Translations under genes and position numbers: made by a program
Assembly: GCF_023544445.1 (NCBI RefSeq)
Contig: NZ_JALPVJ010000004.1
Location: 496,001-560,000, forward strand
From: Actinoplanes sp. M2I2
GTDB lineage: Bacteria > Actinomycetota > Actinomycetes > Mycobacteriales > Micromonosporaceae
DNA: 64,000 bases
Reading direction: 5' to 3'
Shown: piece by piece, positions 8,658-15,963 of the stretch
How positions within the stretch are numbered: the stretch's first letter is position 1
How the letters are laid out: each line of letters begins with the position of its first letter
The notes under the pieces: model-generated
Databases searched by the model: none
Told to the model about the DNA's origin: nothing
The model's input: the letters and a program-made list of their open reading frames with translations, nothing else

Positions 8658-9629
8658 ATGCCGGACGAGAGCGACGAAACGCGACGTTTCTCGCCCGGCG
8701 ACGGCTCGGGGGAGCCGTCCGGGGCCGAGAACACCGCCGACGCCACCCAGGTGGGTGGCCCGCCGGTCGACCCGGACGCGCTCGACGCCACCCAGGTGGG
8801 CGGCCCTCCGGTCGACCCGACCGTCGGCCGCGCCCCGGTGCCGGCCCCCGGCGACGACGACACGCTTCCCGGGCTGGGCAGCCGCGACGACGACACCCTG
8901 GACGACGTGCGCCGGGTGCCCACTGTCAGCGACGAACCGACGGTGGTGAGCGGCGGGCCGGGTTCGACCGCTGTCATGCCCCCGGTCGGCGACGACGACT
9001 GGGCGCCCAGCCGGGGCAACCCCGCATGGTCGGGACGGGCCGAGGTCCGCGCGCCGCAGCCGGGACGGGGTTATCCCGAGGTCGACTGGGCGGCGTCCGC
9101 CCCGTCCCCGCAGCGCGATCGCTGGTGGATGCCGATCGTCGTCGGGATCATCGCGCTCATCCTGCTCGCGGTGCTCGGCTGGGCGGTCTATCTGCTGGTG
9201 AACGACTCGGACGAGGACCGGACCCCGGTGCCGCCGCCGGTGAGCAGCGCGGCGGCGCCGACCGAGACGGCCACGACCGAGACGGCCTCGCCGTCGCCCT
9301 CGCCGACCACGACGTCACCGTCACCGTCGCCCTCACCCTCGCCGACGCCGACCACGTCGGAGCCGACCAGTGGCGAGGTCACCATCCCGGCGCTGCGCGG
9401 TCTGGCGTTGCCCGAAGCCCAGGCGGCCCTGCGGTCGACCGGGCTGGCCTACCGGCTGATCTACCGTCAGGCGCCGGAGGTGCCGGCCGGCACGGTGATC
9501 GACAGTGACCCGGTGGAGGGGCAGGAAGTACCACCGGACACGACGGTCACGCTCGTGGTCGCGGCCGAGCCGACGGCGACGCCGACGACGACCGGGCCCA
9601 CGCAGGACCCGGACGCAGACCAGAACTAG
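8658..9629 (+). CDS. Single-pass membrane protein with one PASTA domain
   Basis: The 323-residue protein has an acidic, Thr-rich cytoplasmic N-terminus (about 155 residues), one membrane segment (WMPIVVGIIALILLAVLGWA, near residue 160), a Ser/Thr/Pro-rich linker and a C-terminal PASTA domain (residues about 245-305, IPALRGLALPEAQAALRSTG). PASTA domains bind muropeptides or uncross-linked peptidoglycan and are usual on PknB-type kinases and PBPs. The N-terminus has a duplicated DATQVGGPPVDP block and two DDDTL words. These are acidic Thr sites of the kind that could be phosphorylated and bound by FHA domains; that is inference. Start ATG follows GAGGAG at 8647-8652. It converges with the next gene (9-base gap). 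Confidence 0.85.
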   Translation: MPDESDETRRFSPGDGSGEPSGAENTADATQVGGPPVDPDALDATQVGGPPVDPTVGRAPVPAPGDDDTLPGLGSRDDDTLDDVRRVPTVSDEPTVVSGGPGSTAVMPPVGDDDWAPSRGNPAWSGRAEVRAPQPGRGYPEVDWAASAPSPQRDRWWMPIVVGIIALILLAVLGWAVYLLVNDSDEDRTPVPPPVSSAAAPTETATTETASPSPSPTTTSPSPSPSPSPTPTTSEPTSGEVTIPALRGLALPEAQAALRSTGLAYRLIYRQAPEVPAGTVIDSDPVEGQEVPPDTTVTLVVAAEPTATPTTTGPTQDPDADQN

Positions 9630-9638
9630 CGGCCCGAA

Positions 9639-9938
9639 CTAGCGGTTGGTGCGAACCGTCCGGGCCGGGATGGAGCCACTGACCAGGCCGGGCTGGCGAC
9701 CGTTGCGGGCCCGGGGGTCGGGCGCCTTGCCCACCGCCCGCAGGCCGCTGACCTGAACGAAGATCGACCGCCGCTCCACCGCGTCCCCCGCTCCGTTCAG
9801 CTCGTATCCGTCCAACCAGATCCAACCCTCGTAGGTCGGCCAGTCGTGGACCCGGATGACACGGAACAGCATCGGCGCCGCAAATTGGACGCTCGCCGCC
9901 TTCGTCACGTGGATAACATCACCGGACCGAGGAAGCAC
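9639..9938 (-). CDS. Conserved hypothetical protein (99 residues)
   Basis: A compact protein with a recognisable conserved-looking core: VIHVTKAASVQFAAPMLFRV followed by WIWLDGYELN and RRSIFVQVSGLR. I recall similar uncharacterised proteins in Streptomyces and relatives but know no function. The frame is open up to 10070. I chose GTG at 9938 because AGGAGA lies four bases upstream (9943-9948) and because the core homology begins right after it. It is divergent from the XRE/DUF5753 gene across a 390-base AT-richer region, so it may belong to that locus. Confidence 0.65.
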   Translation of the reverse strand: MLPRSGDVIHVTKAASVQFAAPMLFRVIRVHDWPTYEGWIWLDGYELNGAGDAVERRSIFVQVSGLRAVGKAPDPRARNGRQPGLVSGSIPARTVRTNR

Positions 9939-10328
9939 GTCATCTCCTGCCCTGAAACTTCGTCGCGGGACGAACCTTGACACGAAAGCACCAAGTGTGC
10001 CCGGCAAAAACACCGATGCAAGCTCTCGATGATGCCAATCACCAAAAGCGTTGCACAAAGTCACCGTCACCGATCCCGTCGCCGCCTGGAAGTGGATCAG
10101 TCCACCTCGGACGCTTTCAAAGATCGGTTCCCCGTGAACGGTGGAGTATCTGTGCGTTGAGCGGGGCCCGGGTCACGTCGCCCGTTGGAGCGCAGTGACA
10201 TGGGCCATACCGAAAACATTGCACCACGAGTGCGGTCGATGCAAGTTGCATGTCAGCCCTTCGTGATTACCGATCAGTAGGCAGCGGTCGACTTGAATCG
10301 CTAAATGATCGACAGGAGACTGGTTGTT
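9939..10328. other. Divergent intergenic region of the XRE/DUF397 locus
   Basis: This 390-base gap is clearly richer in A+T than its surroundings. It should carry both divergent promoters. It holds a perfect palindrome at 10239-10251 and a matching half-site GATGCAAG at 10015-10022. No RNA gene or convincing ORF is visible. Confidence 0.5.
10239..10251. promoter_or_regulatory. Palindrome ATGCAAGTTGCAT, candidate operator
   Basis: The 13-base sequence is a perfect palindrome around the central G. It lies 78 bases upstream of the XRE/DUF5753 start, where an autoregulatory site would be expected. The half-site GATGCAAG recurs at 10015-10022, close to the start of the divergent 99-residue gene. 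Confidence 0.5.
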
Positions 10329-11210
10329 GTGAATCAACACCGCAGTCCCACCATTCGGCGCCGCCGGCTCGGGGTCGAGTTGCGCCGGCACCGGGAGGCG
10401 GCCCGCGTCACGATCGACATGGTGGCGGAGCGACTCGGTTGTTCCCCGTCCAAAGTGTCCCGGATCGAAACGGGACATACCAGCGCCACGCCTCAGGACG
10501 TCCAGGCCATGATGGACATTTACGGCGTAACGGATGACGTCAAGCAGGAGCTTGTCCAGATTGCCCGAGAAGCGCGGCAAAAGGGTTGGTGGCACCCTTT
10601 TTCAACCGTTTTAAGCGGCGCGTATGTCGGGCTTGAGGCTGCGGCGAGGTCGGTCCGCACCTACGAATCCCAGGTCGTTCCCGGTTTGCTGCAGACCGAA
10701 GAGTATGCAATTGCGATGATTCGGGCCGCCCGACCGGGGGACAGCGACCAGGAAATCGAACGGCGGGTGCGCGTCCGGATGGAACGGCAGTCGTTATTGA
10801 TTCAGGACGATCCGATCGATCTTTGGGTGGTGCTCGATGAGGCGGTGGTGAGCCGGCCGGTCGGCGGGGACCAGGTCATGCGTGATCAATTGGCGAGTCT
10901 GATCACCGCGGCCCGGTTGCCGAACGTCACGGTGCAGATCGTTCCCTTCGCGGCGGGCGCGCACGCCGGGATGGACGGCACGTTCGCCATTCTCGAGTTC
11001 GAGGAGGAGGGCGACGCCGACGTGGTGTTCACCGAGAACGCGACCGGGGGCCTGTTTCTCGAGAAGGCCGAGGAGCTCAGCAAGTACATCTTCATCTTCG
11101 ACACCATCCGGACGACGGCCCTCCCGCCGGGAGAGTCCATCGAGATGATTCAAATGCTGGCAGAGGAGCCATTGTGGAAATCGAAGCGAAGGGTCTCCGG
11201 GTCGATCTGA
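10329..11210 (+). CDS. XRE-family regulator with DUF5753 domain
   Basis: The 293-residue protein has an N-terminal HTH (about residues 10-70, VAERLGCSPSKVSRIETG) followed by the DUF5753 domain (about 95-280), with the signature YESQVVPGLLQTEEYA and the later RLPNVTVQIVPF and GMDGTFAILEF. This architecture is very common in Streptomyces and Micromonosporaceae and is nearly always paired with a DUF397 gene, as here. Regulators of this type (the WhiJ-like group) influence development and secondary metabolism. I chose GTG at 10329, with AGGAG at 10314-10318 upstream; ATG at 10305 is in frame but precedes that site. Confidence 0.9.
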   Translation: MNQHRSPTIRRRRLGVELRRHREAARVTIDMVAERLGCSPSKVSRIETGHTSATPQDVQAMMDIYGVTDDVKQELVQIAREARQKGWWHPFSTVLSGAYVGLEAAARSVRTYESQVVPGLLQTEEYAIAMIRAARPGDSDQEIERRVRVRMERQSLLIQDDPIDLWVVLDEAVVSRPVGGDQVMRDQLASLITAARLPNVTVQIVPFAAGAHAGMDGTFAILEFEEEGDADVVFTENATGGLFLEKAEELSKYIFIFDTIRTTALPPGESIEMIQMLAEEPLWKSKRRVSGSI

Positions 11211-11398
11211 GCCGGGCGCAGTGGTTCAAGAGCACGCGCAGCGGGCCCAACTCCGACAACTGTGTCGAGGTGGCGTTCGTGGACGAGGCGATCGCGGTCC
11301 GCGACTCCAAGAACCCGCAGGGGGCGGCGTTGATCTTCACCGCCGCCGAGTGGGACGCGTTCGTCGGCGGGGCCAAGGACGGCGAGTTCGACCTCTGA
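11174..11398 (+). CDS. DUF397 domain protein
   Basis: The 74-residue product has the full DUF397 signature: WFKSTRSGPNSDNCVEVAF, then VRDSKNPQGAALIFTAAEW and FVGGAKDGEFDL. It starts at GTG 11174 and overlaps the XRE/DUF5753 gene by 37 bases, so translation of the two is coupled. In other actinomycetes these pairs behave as partner proteins, with the small acidic one countering or modulating the DNA-binding one, and a toxin-antitoxin-like relation has been proposed. Function here is inferred from pairing only. Confidence 0.92.
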   Translation: MEIEAKGLRVDLSRAQWFKSTRSGPNSDNCVEVAFVDEAIAVRDSKNPQGAALIFTAAEWDAFVGGAKDGEFDL

Positions 11399-11555
11399 GC
11401 CCGTCAGGCCCGCCACGGTGCGGCCGGCTCGCCCGTCCGGCACGGGAAGAGCCGGCCGTAGTCATTTCCACGCTCGCCTCGTTGAACGCCAAAAGCGCGG
11501 ACCGGACCGCGCACACCGGCGGGGTCAATTACCCGAACGAGGGCAAGGCAGACAG

Positions 11556-12008
11556 ATGACGATTGGTTCGGACAACCTCAGCAGCGGCTCGTCCACGGCG
11601 CAGGACCGGTTCAGCGGCGGAGTCAGCGCCTACCGGCAGAACCGGCGTGAAGCAGCGCTGGCCACCGACACCGGGGACGGCGAACTGATGTCGCGCGGCA
11701 GCTCCTCGGGCCTGCCCACCCGTTCCCCGGGCCGCTCCCACAGCATCGAGTCGACGAGCCCGCTCGACCGCTCGGCCAAGCTGCCGTCGCTCGACCTGCC
11801 CGGACTGACCGAGCCGGTCTTCCCGTCGAGCGGCTGGCCCGACGCGGGCTCGTCGCAGTCGATGGCCGACCACCCGCTGCTGCGCGGACTGCTTCTCGAA
11901 CTCCCGGCCCGCGGCACCCTGCCCCCGTCGGACTGGCTCGACCGCTGGTTCGAGGCGGCGCGGTCGATCCTCGAGCTCCTCTACGTGCAGGAGGCCCGGA
12001 AGGGCTGA
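11556..12008 (+). CDS. Hypothetical protein (150 residues), disordered N-terminus
   Basis: The first 100 residues are rich in Ser, Gly, Asp and Arg and look disordered. The C-terminal part (HPLLRGLLLELPARGTLPPS, then WLDRWFEAARSILELLYVQE) is helical and amphipathic and probably the conserved unit. No known family is recognised. The start ATG has only a weak purine-rich stretch (AAGG) upstream. It follows the DUF397 gene by 157 bases on the same strand and could be part of that locus. Its last codons lie inside a perfect 43-bp tandem duplication. Confidence 0.65.
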   Translation: MTIGSDNLSSGSSTAQDRFSGGVSAYRQNRREAALATDTGDGELMSRGSSSGLPTRSPGRSHSIESTSPLDRSAKLPSLDLPGLTEPVFPSSGWPDAGSSQSMADHPLLRGLLLELPARGTLPPSDWLDRWFEAARSILELLYVQEARKG

Positions 12009-12069
12009 GGTGGGTGGCGAGCCGGCCGTGCAGGAGGCCCGGAAGGGCTGAGGTGGGTGGCGAGCCGGC
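11984..12069. repeat. Perfect 43-bp tandem duplication across a stop codon
   Basis: Bases 11984-12026 are repeated exactly at 12027-12069. Copy 1 contains the last codons and TGA stop of the 150-residue gene. Copy 2 lies in the gap before the convergent membrane-protein gene. The period is not a multiple of three, and the lack of any difference between the copies suggests a recent slip or duplication event. Confidence 0.95.
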
Positions 12070-12071
12070 GC

Positions 12072-12683
12072 TCAGCGGGAGTCGACCGGCGCCCGCAGCC
12101 GGTTGCGGCCCATCGGAGCCAGGACCTGCAGGCTGAGCCGGCTGTGCCGCAGGCCGGCGCGGATGCCGATCGCCAGGACGGCGAGACCGACCACGGTGAT
12201 CGCGATGCCGGCCAGGTCGGCGCCGGGGACCGTCACCAGACCGCCGGCGATCGGCAGACCGAGCAGCGTGGCCAGGCCGGTGACCTGCAGCGGGACCAGG
12301 ATCAAGGGATGAGCCGCGGCCGCTCGCAGGGCGGGCGGCACCGGAGTCTGCGGCGCGCTGGCGAAAGCGCCGGCGCCCCGCCGCACCTGAGTGACCCGGC
12401 GCAGCGTGGCGGTGAGCACGATCAGAGCCGGAACAGCCGGCGCGAGAGCCGCGGCCGGAGCCGCCGAGTCACCCGGCAGCAGACCGGTGACCACGGGAAC
12501 CGCGACGAACACGGCCGCGCCCCCGGCCACCAGCGCGGTGAGAAGGCCGGCCCGGCGGCGCAGCTCGAGCGCCGAACGGGCCGACGGCAGGGCGTCGGCC
12601 AGGAGCCCGGCGGTGAGCCAGACGACGATCAGGGCGCCGGCGAGAATGAGGTCCGCGACGATGTTCACATCGACAGCGTTCAC
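12072..12683 (-). CDS. Multi-pass membrane protein of unknown function
   Basis: The 203-residue protein has five to six hydrophobic segments (for example IVADLILAGALIVVWLTAGL at the N-terminus and LAGIAITVVGLAVLAIGIRA near the C-terminus). It has a short basic C-terminal tail and no motif that identifies a family. The ATG at 12683 gives a first membrane helix directly after the start. It is downstream of, and on the same strand as, the glycosyltransferase gene, with 89 bases between them, so it could be in the same transcript. Confidence 0.75.
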   Translation of the reverse strand: MNAVDVNIVADLILAGALIVVWLTAGLLADALPSARSALELRRRAGLLTALVAGGAAVFVAVPVVTGLLPGDSAAPAAALAPAVPALIVLTATLRRVTQVRRGAGAFASAPQTPVPPALRAAAAHPLILVPLQVTGLATLLGLPIAGGLVTVPGADLAGIAITVVGLAVLAIGIRAGLRHSRLSLQVLAPMGRNRLRAPVDSR

Positions 12684-12772
12684 CTGTTCGGGCGAGCCGG
12701 AAACCGGGTTATCACCCCACCGGCCCCGTAGGGGAAGTGTCGTTGATTACCCCGACCCCCGCTCGCGCCGGG

Positions 12773-13597
12773 TCACACAGCGAAGGTCGTCACCGGCTCG
12801 GTCGCCGGCGCGGGCGGGGTCGCCTTCCACAGACCGCTGCGCTGAGCGGCGAGGCGGGTCAGATAGGCCGGGTTGAGCAGGACATACCGCTTCCACAGCC
12901 GCTTCGGCTCGAGGCCCAGCCGCCACAGCCACTCCAGCGCGTACTTCTGCATCCACGCGGGCGGGTTCTTGAGCAGCCCGGCGTGATAGTCGAAGGCGGC
13001 GCCGACGGCGAGCAGCGGCATGTCGAGAAGCGGACGCATCGCGTACGTGAAGATCTCCTGGCGCGGGCAGCCCAGCCCGACCAGGACGATGCGGGCGCCG
13101 GACGCCTTGATCCGCTCGGCGATCTCCTCGGCCTCCCCGGGATGTGACGTCCGGAACTTGGAGGCTTCCACGCCGGCGATCTTGAGGGCGGGGAACATGT
13201 CCTCCAGCGCGGGGACCAGGCGGTCGAGGGTGGGCTGCGTGGAGCCGTACAGATAGATCGGGAGACCCTCGGCGGCGGCCTGCTCGACGACCTTGAGCGT
13301 CAGGGTGGGGCCGTAGACGCGGTCGGTCAGGTGGGCGTGGTGCACCAGGTTGAGGGCCCAGCGGACGGGCTGGCCGTCGGGGGTGACCAGGTCGAAGGAG
13401 TTGAGGCGGCGGTTGTGCGCCTTGTCCTGTACGCCGGTCATGACGCCGTGGACGGCCAGAGCGGTCACCGCGTAGGGGCGGCGTTCCCGTGCGGCCTCGA
13501 GGATCCGGCTCGTCGCGTCGGCGTAGGTGGTGACGTCCACGAGCACGCCGAGCACGCTGCGCTTGCCGGTGTCGGTTGCGGCCTGGTCGGCGATCAC
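12773..13597 (-). CDS. WecG/TagA/CpsF-family glycosyltransferase
   Basis: The 274-residue product matches the GT26 family. It has the TPDGQPVRWALNL motif near residue 72, VYGPTLTL near 93, YLYGSTQP near 116 and the highly conserved VLVGLGCPRQEIF near 175, then GAAFDYHAG near 205. Members transfer N-acetylmannosaminuronate, ManNAc or related sugars to lipid-linked acceptors in teichoic acid, enterobacterial common antigen or capsule synthesis. A role in cell-surface glycan assembly is therefore likely. I chose GTG at 13597 because AGGAG (13605-13609) lies seven bases upstream; a longer open frame to 13897 adds only low-complexity repeat translation. Confidence 0.9.
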   Translation of the reverse strand: MIADQAATDTGKRSVLGVLVDVTTYADATSRILEAARERRPYAVTALAVHGVMTGVQDKAHNRRLNSFDLVTPDGQPVRWALNLVHHAHLTDRVYGPTLTLKVVEQAAAEGLPIYLYGSTQPTLDRLVPALEDMFPALKIAGVEASKFRTSHPGEAEEIAERIKASGARIVLVGLGCPRQEIFTYAMRPLLDMPLLAVGAAFDYHAGLLKNPPAWMQKYALEWLWRLGLEPKRLWKRYVLLNPAYLTRLAAQRSGLWKATPPAPATEPVTTFAV

Positions 13598-13741
13598 GAT
13601 GCGGCTCCTGGTGGTGATGTCCCCGGCGAAATACCGGCGCCGAGCATAACGAGTCCTCTCCGAGCATGCGCGCATGCCGCCACGCCCTCGGCGAGCTTGT
13701 CGCCCGGAAGAACAACCGACCGGCCACCGGCCCTGTTCCGC

Positions 13742-13813
13742 GCCGAGATCACCCAGCCCGCACCAGCCGAGATCACCCGGCCCGCACCAGCCGAGATCAC
13801 CCGGCCTGAACCA
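13742..13813. repeat. Three tandem 24-bp units
   Basis: Units at 13742-13765, 13766-13789 and 13790-13813 each begin GCCGAGATCACCC. Units 1 and 2 differ at one position; unit 3 differs from unit 2 at two. They lie 145 bases upstream of the glycosyltransferase start codon, on its promoter side. Confidence 0.9.
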
Positions 13814-14191
13814 CTTGTTCAGGGCCTCGGTGCCGCGCCCGGGATCCCCCGTCGCCATGTTGGAACCACACCGTGACCAAGTCACACAGAGCAACATTCG
13901 CCCCGATTTTGATCACCGTCCAGCACCCCGCGTAGGGAGATCCATATCTCCCCCGACCAAAGATTTCCACCAGACGGCCATTCGGCCACTCAACTTCAGC
14001 CCCCAGTACCCAGAGCTCAAGCCACCCGGCATAAGAGGGCCGGCCCGCCGGCGTCCAAGCTCAAGCCACCCGTGCAGAAGTGCAGGCAAGCCAAGCCACC
14101 AACGCGCTCGGCGCCGCCATCAAAACGAGAACTCAAGGCCGCCGACACCGTGAGATATCCCTCGGCGCCCAGCCCATCCATCAGGCCGGCA

Positions 14192-14244
14192 CAGGTAGCA
14201 GGTCCAGCGCAGGTAGCAGGTCCAGCGCAGGTAGTAGGCCAGCG
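14192..14244. repeat. Tandem 18-bp units
   Basis: CAGGTAGCAGGTCCAGCG occurs at 14192-14209 and again, identically, at 14210-14227. A third diverged copy, one base shorter, covers 14228-14244. They precede the conserved tRNA trailer element. Confidence 0.85.
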
Positions 14245-14283
14245 CAGCCAGCAGGTCTCAGCGCAGCCAACGAACCCAGCGCG

Positions 14284-14375
14284 ACCACCGCACCGCGGGG
14301 TTTCAGGGGGCTCGGCCCCCTGAGTAGATATGACGAGGCGCCGAGGTCCGCGCTTCCCAGCGGACACTCGGCGCC
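14284..14375 (-). terminator. Twin-hairpin trailer downstream of tRNA-Leu
   Basis: On the minus strand, nine bases past the tRNA, comes a long hairpin (arms 14337-14351 and 14360-14375, one bulged base). A second hairpin follows with stem GGGGGC / GCCCCC around 14307-14321, then a conserved tail (14284-14302). The same layout, with near-identical tail and hairpin core, recurs at 35041-35130 beside the tRNA-Gly fragment. It probably ends transcription or directs tRNA 3' processing. Confidence 0.7.
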
Positions 14376-14384
14376 TGCGACTCG

Positions 14385-14467
14385 TGGGGATGGGGGGAGT
14401 TGAACCCCCACGTCCTTTCGGACACACGGACCTGAACCGTGCGCGTCTGCCATTCCGCCACATCCCC
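14385..14467 (-). tRNA. tRNA-Leu (anticodon CAG)
   Basis: The minus strand folds into an 83-nt class II tRNA. The acceptor stem is GGGGATG (14467-14461) with CATCCCC (14392-14386) plus discriminator A. The anticodon loop is TTCAGGT inside a CACGG/CCGTG stem. There is a long variable arm (GTCC-GAAA-GGAC) and a T-arm with GGTTCAACTCC. CCA is not encoded. It is divergent from fhaA. Confidence 0.96.
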
Positions 14468-14515
14468 GTGGCCTTTATGAAGCCGGCCCTAGGGCCTGCC
14501 GTTTTTGTTACTGGC

Positions 14516-14537
14516 TGCGACAGACTACGCTGTCGCA
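14516..14537. promoter_or_regulatory. Perfect inverted repeat upstream of fhaA
   Basis: TGCGACAG at 14516-14523 pairs exactly with CTGTCGCA at 14530-14537 around a six-base loop. It lies in the 228-base gap between tRNA-Leu and fhaA, where the promoter of the kinase operon must be. It could be an operator or a 5' leader hairpin; nothing else distinguishes the two. Confidence 0.45.
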
Positions 14538-14695
14538 GGTCACCAAGCGAGTTGATATCGCCCGTGACGCCAGGGAAGACTAGCACGGCGTCTACGGGTG
14601 TCATACGAGGGTCAGAAGTGCCGGTCGCTCTTGCGCAACAGATGCGCAAGCGGCGGCCGGATACCATCATGTCCTCGGAAGCCGAGGAGGAGCCG

Positions 14696-15475
14696 GTGAG
14701 CGTGCTGCAGCGCTTTGAAAAGCGATTGGAAGGCCTGGTCGAAGGGGCCTTCGCCAAGGTGTTCAAGGGTGTCGTGCACCCGGTGGAGATTCTGAATGCC
14801 ATGCAGCGGGAGGCCGAGGCACACAAGGCCATCCTTGCCGGTGGCCGAACGCTGGTGCCCAACCGCTATGTGATCGACCTGTCTCCGTACGACCACAGCC
14901 GGTTGGCGCCGTACGCCGCCGCGCTGGCTCAGGAGCTGGCGCAGTCCCAGGCCGAGTTCATCGGTGAGCAGGCCTGGACCGTCTACGGCGACGTGATCGT
15001 CGAGATCGAGCGGGGCGACGGGCTCGACACGGGCATGTTCCGGGTCACCGCCGAGGTCTACACCGGTGGCGAGGTCGCCCCGGTGCAGCAGCCGGCCTAT
15101 GACGCCGGTCCGCAGTACCCGCCGTACGAGCAGCAGCAGCAGCACGGCGGCTACCAGCCGCAGGGCGGCGGCGGCGGCGTGCCGAACGGGCGCGGTGGCG
15201 TGGGCCTCATCTCCGGTGACGGGCGCACCTACCCGTTGCAGATGGGCTCGACCGTGATCGGCCGGGGCGACCAGGCCAACCTGCGCCTGCCCGACGTCGG
15301 TATCTCGCGCCGGCACGCCCGGCTCGACTACGACGGCAACCAGGTGGTGCTGACCGATCTGGGTTCGACCAACGGCACGATGGTGAACGGTCAGCGGGTC
15401 TCGGCTGTGGCGCTCAACCCGGGCGACATGATCCAGCTGGGCACCACCACGCTCACGTTCCGAGTGGACGGCTAG
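14696..15475 (+). CDS. fhaA: FHA-domain protein FhaA
   Basis: The 259-residue protein has the N-terminal DUF3662 domain (LQRFEKRLEGLVEGAFAKVF at the start, residues about 1-120), a Gln/Gly/Pro-rich linker (130-165) and a C-terminal FHA domain (about 170-255) with the pThr-binding signature GRGDQANLRLPD, SRRHARL and LGSTNGTMVNG. FhaA-type proteins bind phosphorylated targets of PknA/PknB, including MurJ in mycobacteria, and restrain peptidoglycan synthesis. I chose GTG at 14696: GAGGAGG lies five to six bases upstream and homology begins there. The longer frame runs through the tRNA region and is not plausible. It is the first gene of the kinase cluster. Confidence 0.95.
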   Translation: MSVLQRFEKRLEGLVEGAFAKVFKGVVHPVEILNAMQREAEAHKAILAGGRTLVPNRYVIDLSPYDHSRLAPYAAALAQELAQSQAEFIGEQAWTVYGDVIVEIERGDGLDTGMFRVTAEVYTGGEVAPVQQPAYDAGPQYPPYEQQQQHGGYQPQGGGGGVPNGRGGVGLISGDGRTYPLQMGSTVIGRGDQANLRLPDVGISRRHARLDYDGNQVVLTDLGSTNGTMVNGQRVSAVALNPGDMIQLGTTTLTFRVDG

Positions 15476-15480
15476 ACACC

Positions 15481-15963
15481 TTGCCCGAATTCGTCCTCAC
15501 CGTCGCCCGGTTCGGCTTTCTCATCCTTCTGTGGATCTTCGTGTTCACAGTCGTCGGGGTGATCCGCCGGGATCTCTTCGCTGGGGTCCGGTCCAAGAGC
15601 ATCGTCGCCAGCCCTCGGGGGGTGGGTGGCGCGATTCCCGAGGGCCGGCCGGCGAAGGCGAAACGCGGTAAGGCGGCAAGGCAACTTGTGGTCACCGCCG
15701 GCAATCTCGCCGGCACGCGTATCACGCTGGGCGAGGCTCCGATCACCATCGGCCGGGCCGAGGATTCGACTCTCGTCATCACCGACGACTTCGCCTCGGC
15801 GCGGCACGCACGGCTCGTCCCGCGGGATGGTCAGTGGTTCGTCGAGGATCTTGGCTCGACGAACGGCACCTATCTCGACCGCGGTAAGGTCTCCGGACCT
15901 ACTCCCGTCCCCCTTGGCGTGCCGATCCGCATCGGCCGCACTTCCCTCGAGTTACGGCCATGA
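15481..15963 (+). CDS. fhaB: FHA-domain membrane protein FhaB
   Basis: The 160-residue protein has one N-terminal membrane helix (VLTVARFGFLILLWIFVFTV), a basic linker and a C-terminal FHA domain (about residues 65-158, GRAEDSTLVITDDFASARHA and LGSTNGTYLD). It is the FhaB/FipA type that, in mycobacteria, is phosphorylated and recruits division proteins. The start is TTG at 15481, five bases after the fhaA stop, at the position where the family N-terminus (MPE-VLTV-RFGF) begins. It overlaps pstP by four bases (ATGA). Confidence 0.94.
   Translation: MPEFVLTVARFGFLILLWIFVFTVVGVIRRDLFAGVRSKSIVASPRGVGGAIPEGRPAKAKRGKAARQLVVTAGNLAGTRITLGEAPITIGRAEDSTLVITDDFASARHARLVPRDGQWFVEDLGSTNGTYLDRGKVSGPTPVPLGVPIRIGRTSLELRP

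Larger units (their letters stand above)
13598..14283. other. Repeat-rich non-coding stretch
   Basis: About 690 bases with no convincing gene lie between the glycosyltransferase start and the tRNA-Leu trailer. It holds three 24-bp units (13742-13813), about three 18-bp units (14192-14244) and two copies of AGCTCAAGCCACCCG around 14020 and 14060. Open frames crossing it encode only the translated repeats and lack ribosome binding sites. Confidence 0.6.

Noticed and set aside
13598..13897. N-terminal extension of the glycosyltransferase with GDLGWCG repeats
   Set aside because: It is the translation of the 24-bp tandem repeat. A well-placed GTG with AGGAG lies downstream at the family start.
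14330..14695. Extension of FhaA upstream to 14330
   Set aside because: The frame would run antisense through tRNA-Leu. A GTG with a strong GAGGAGG site lies exactly where FhaA homology starts.
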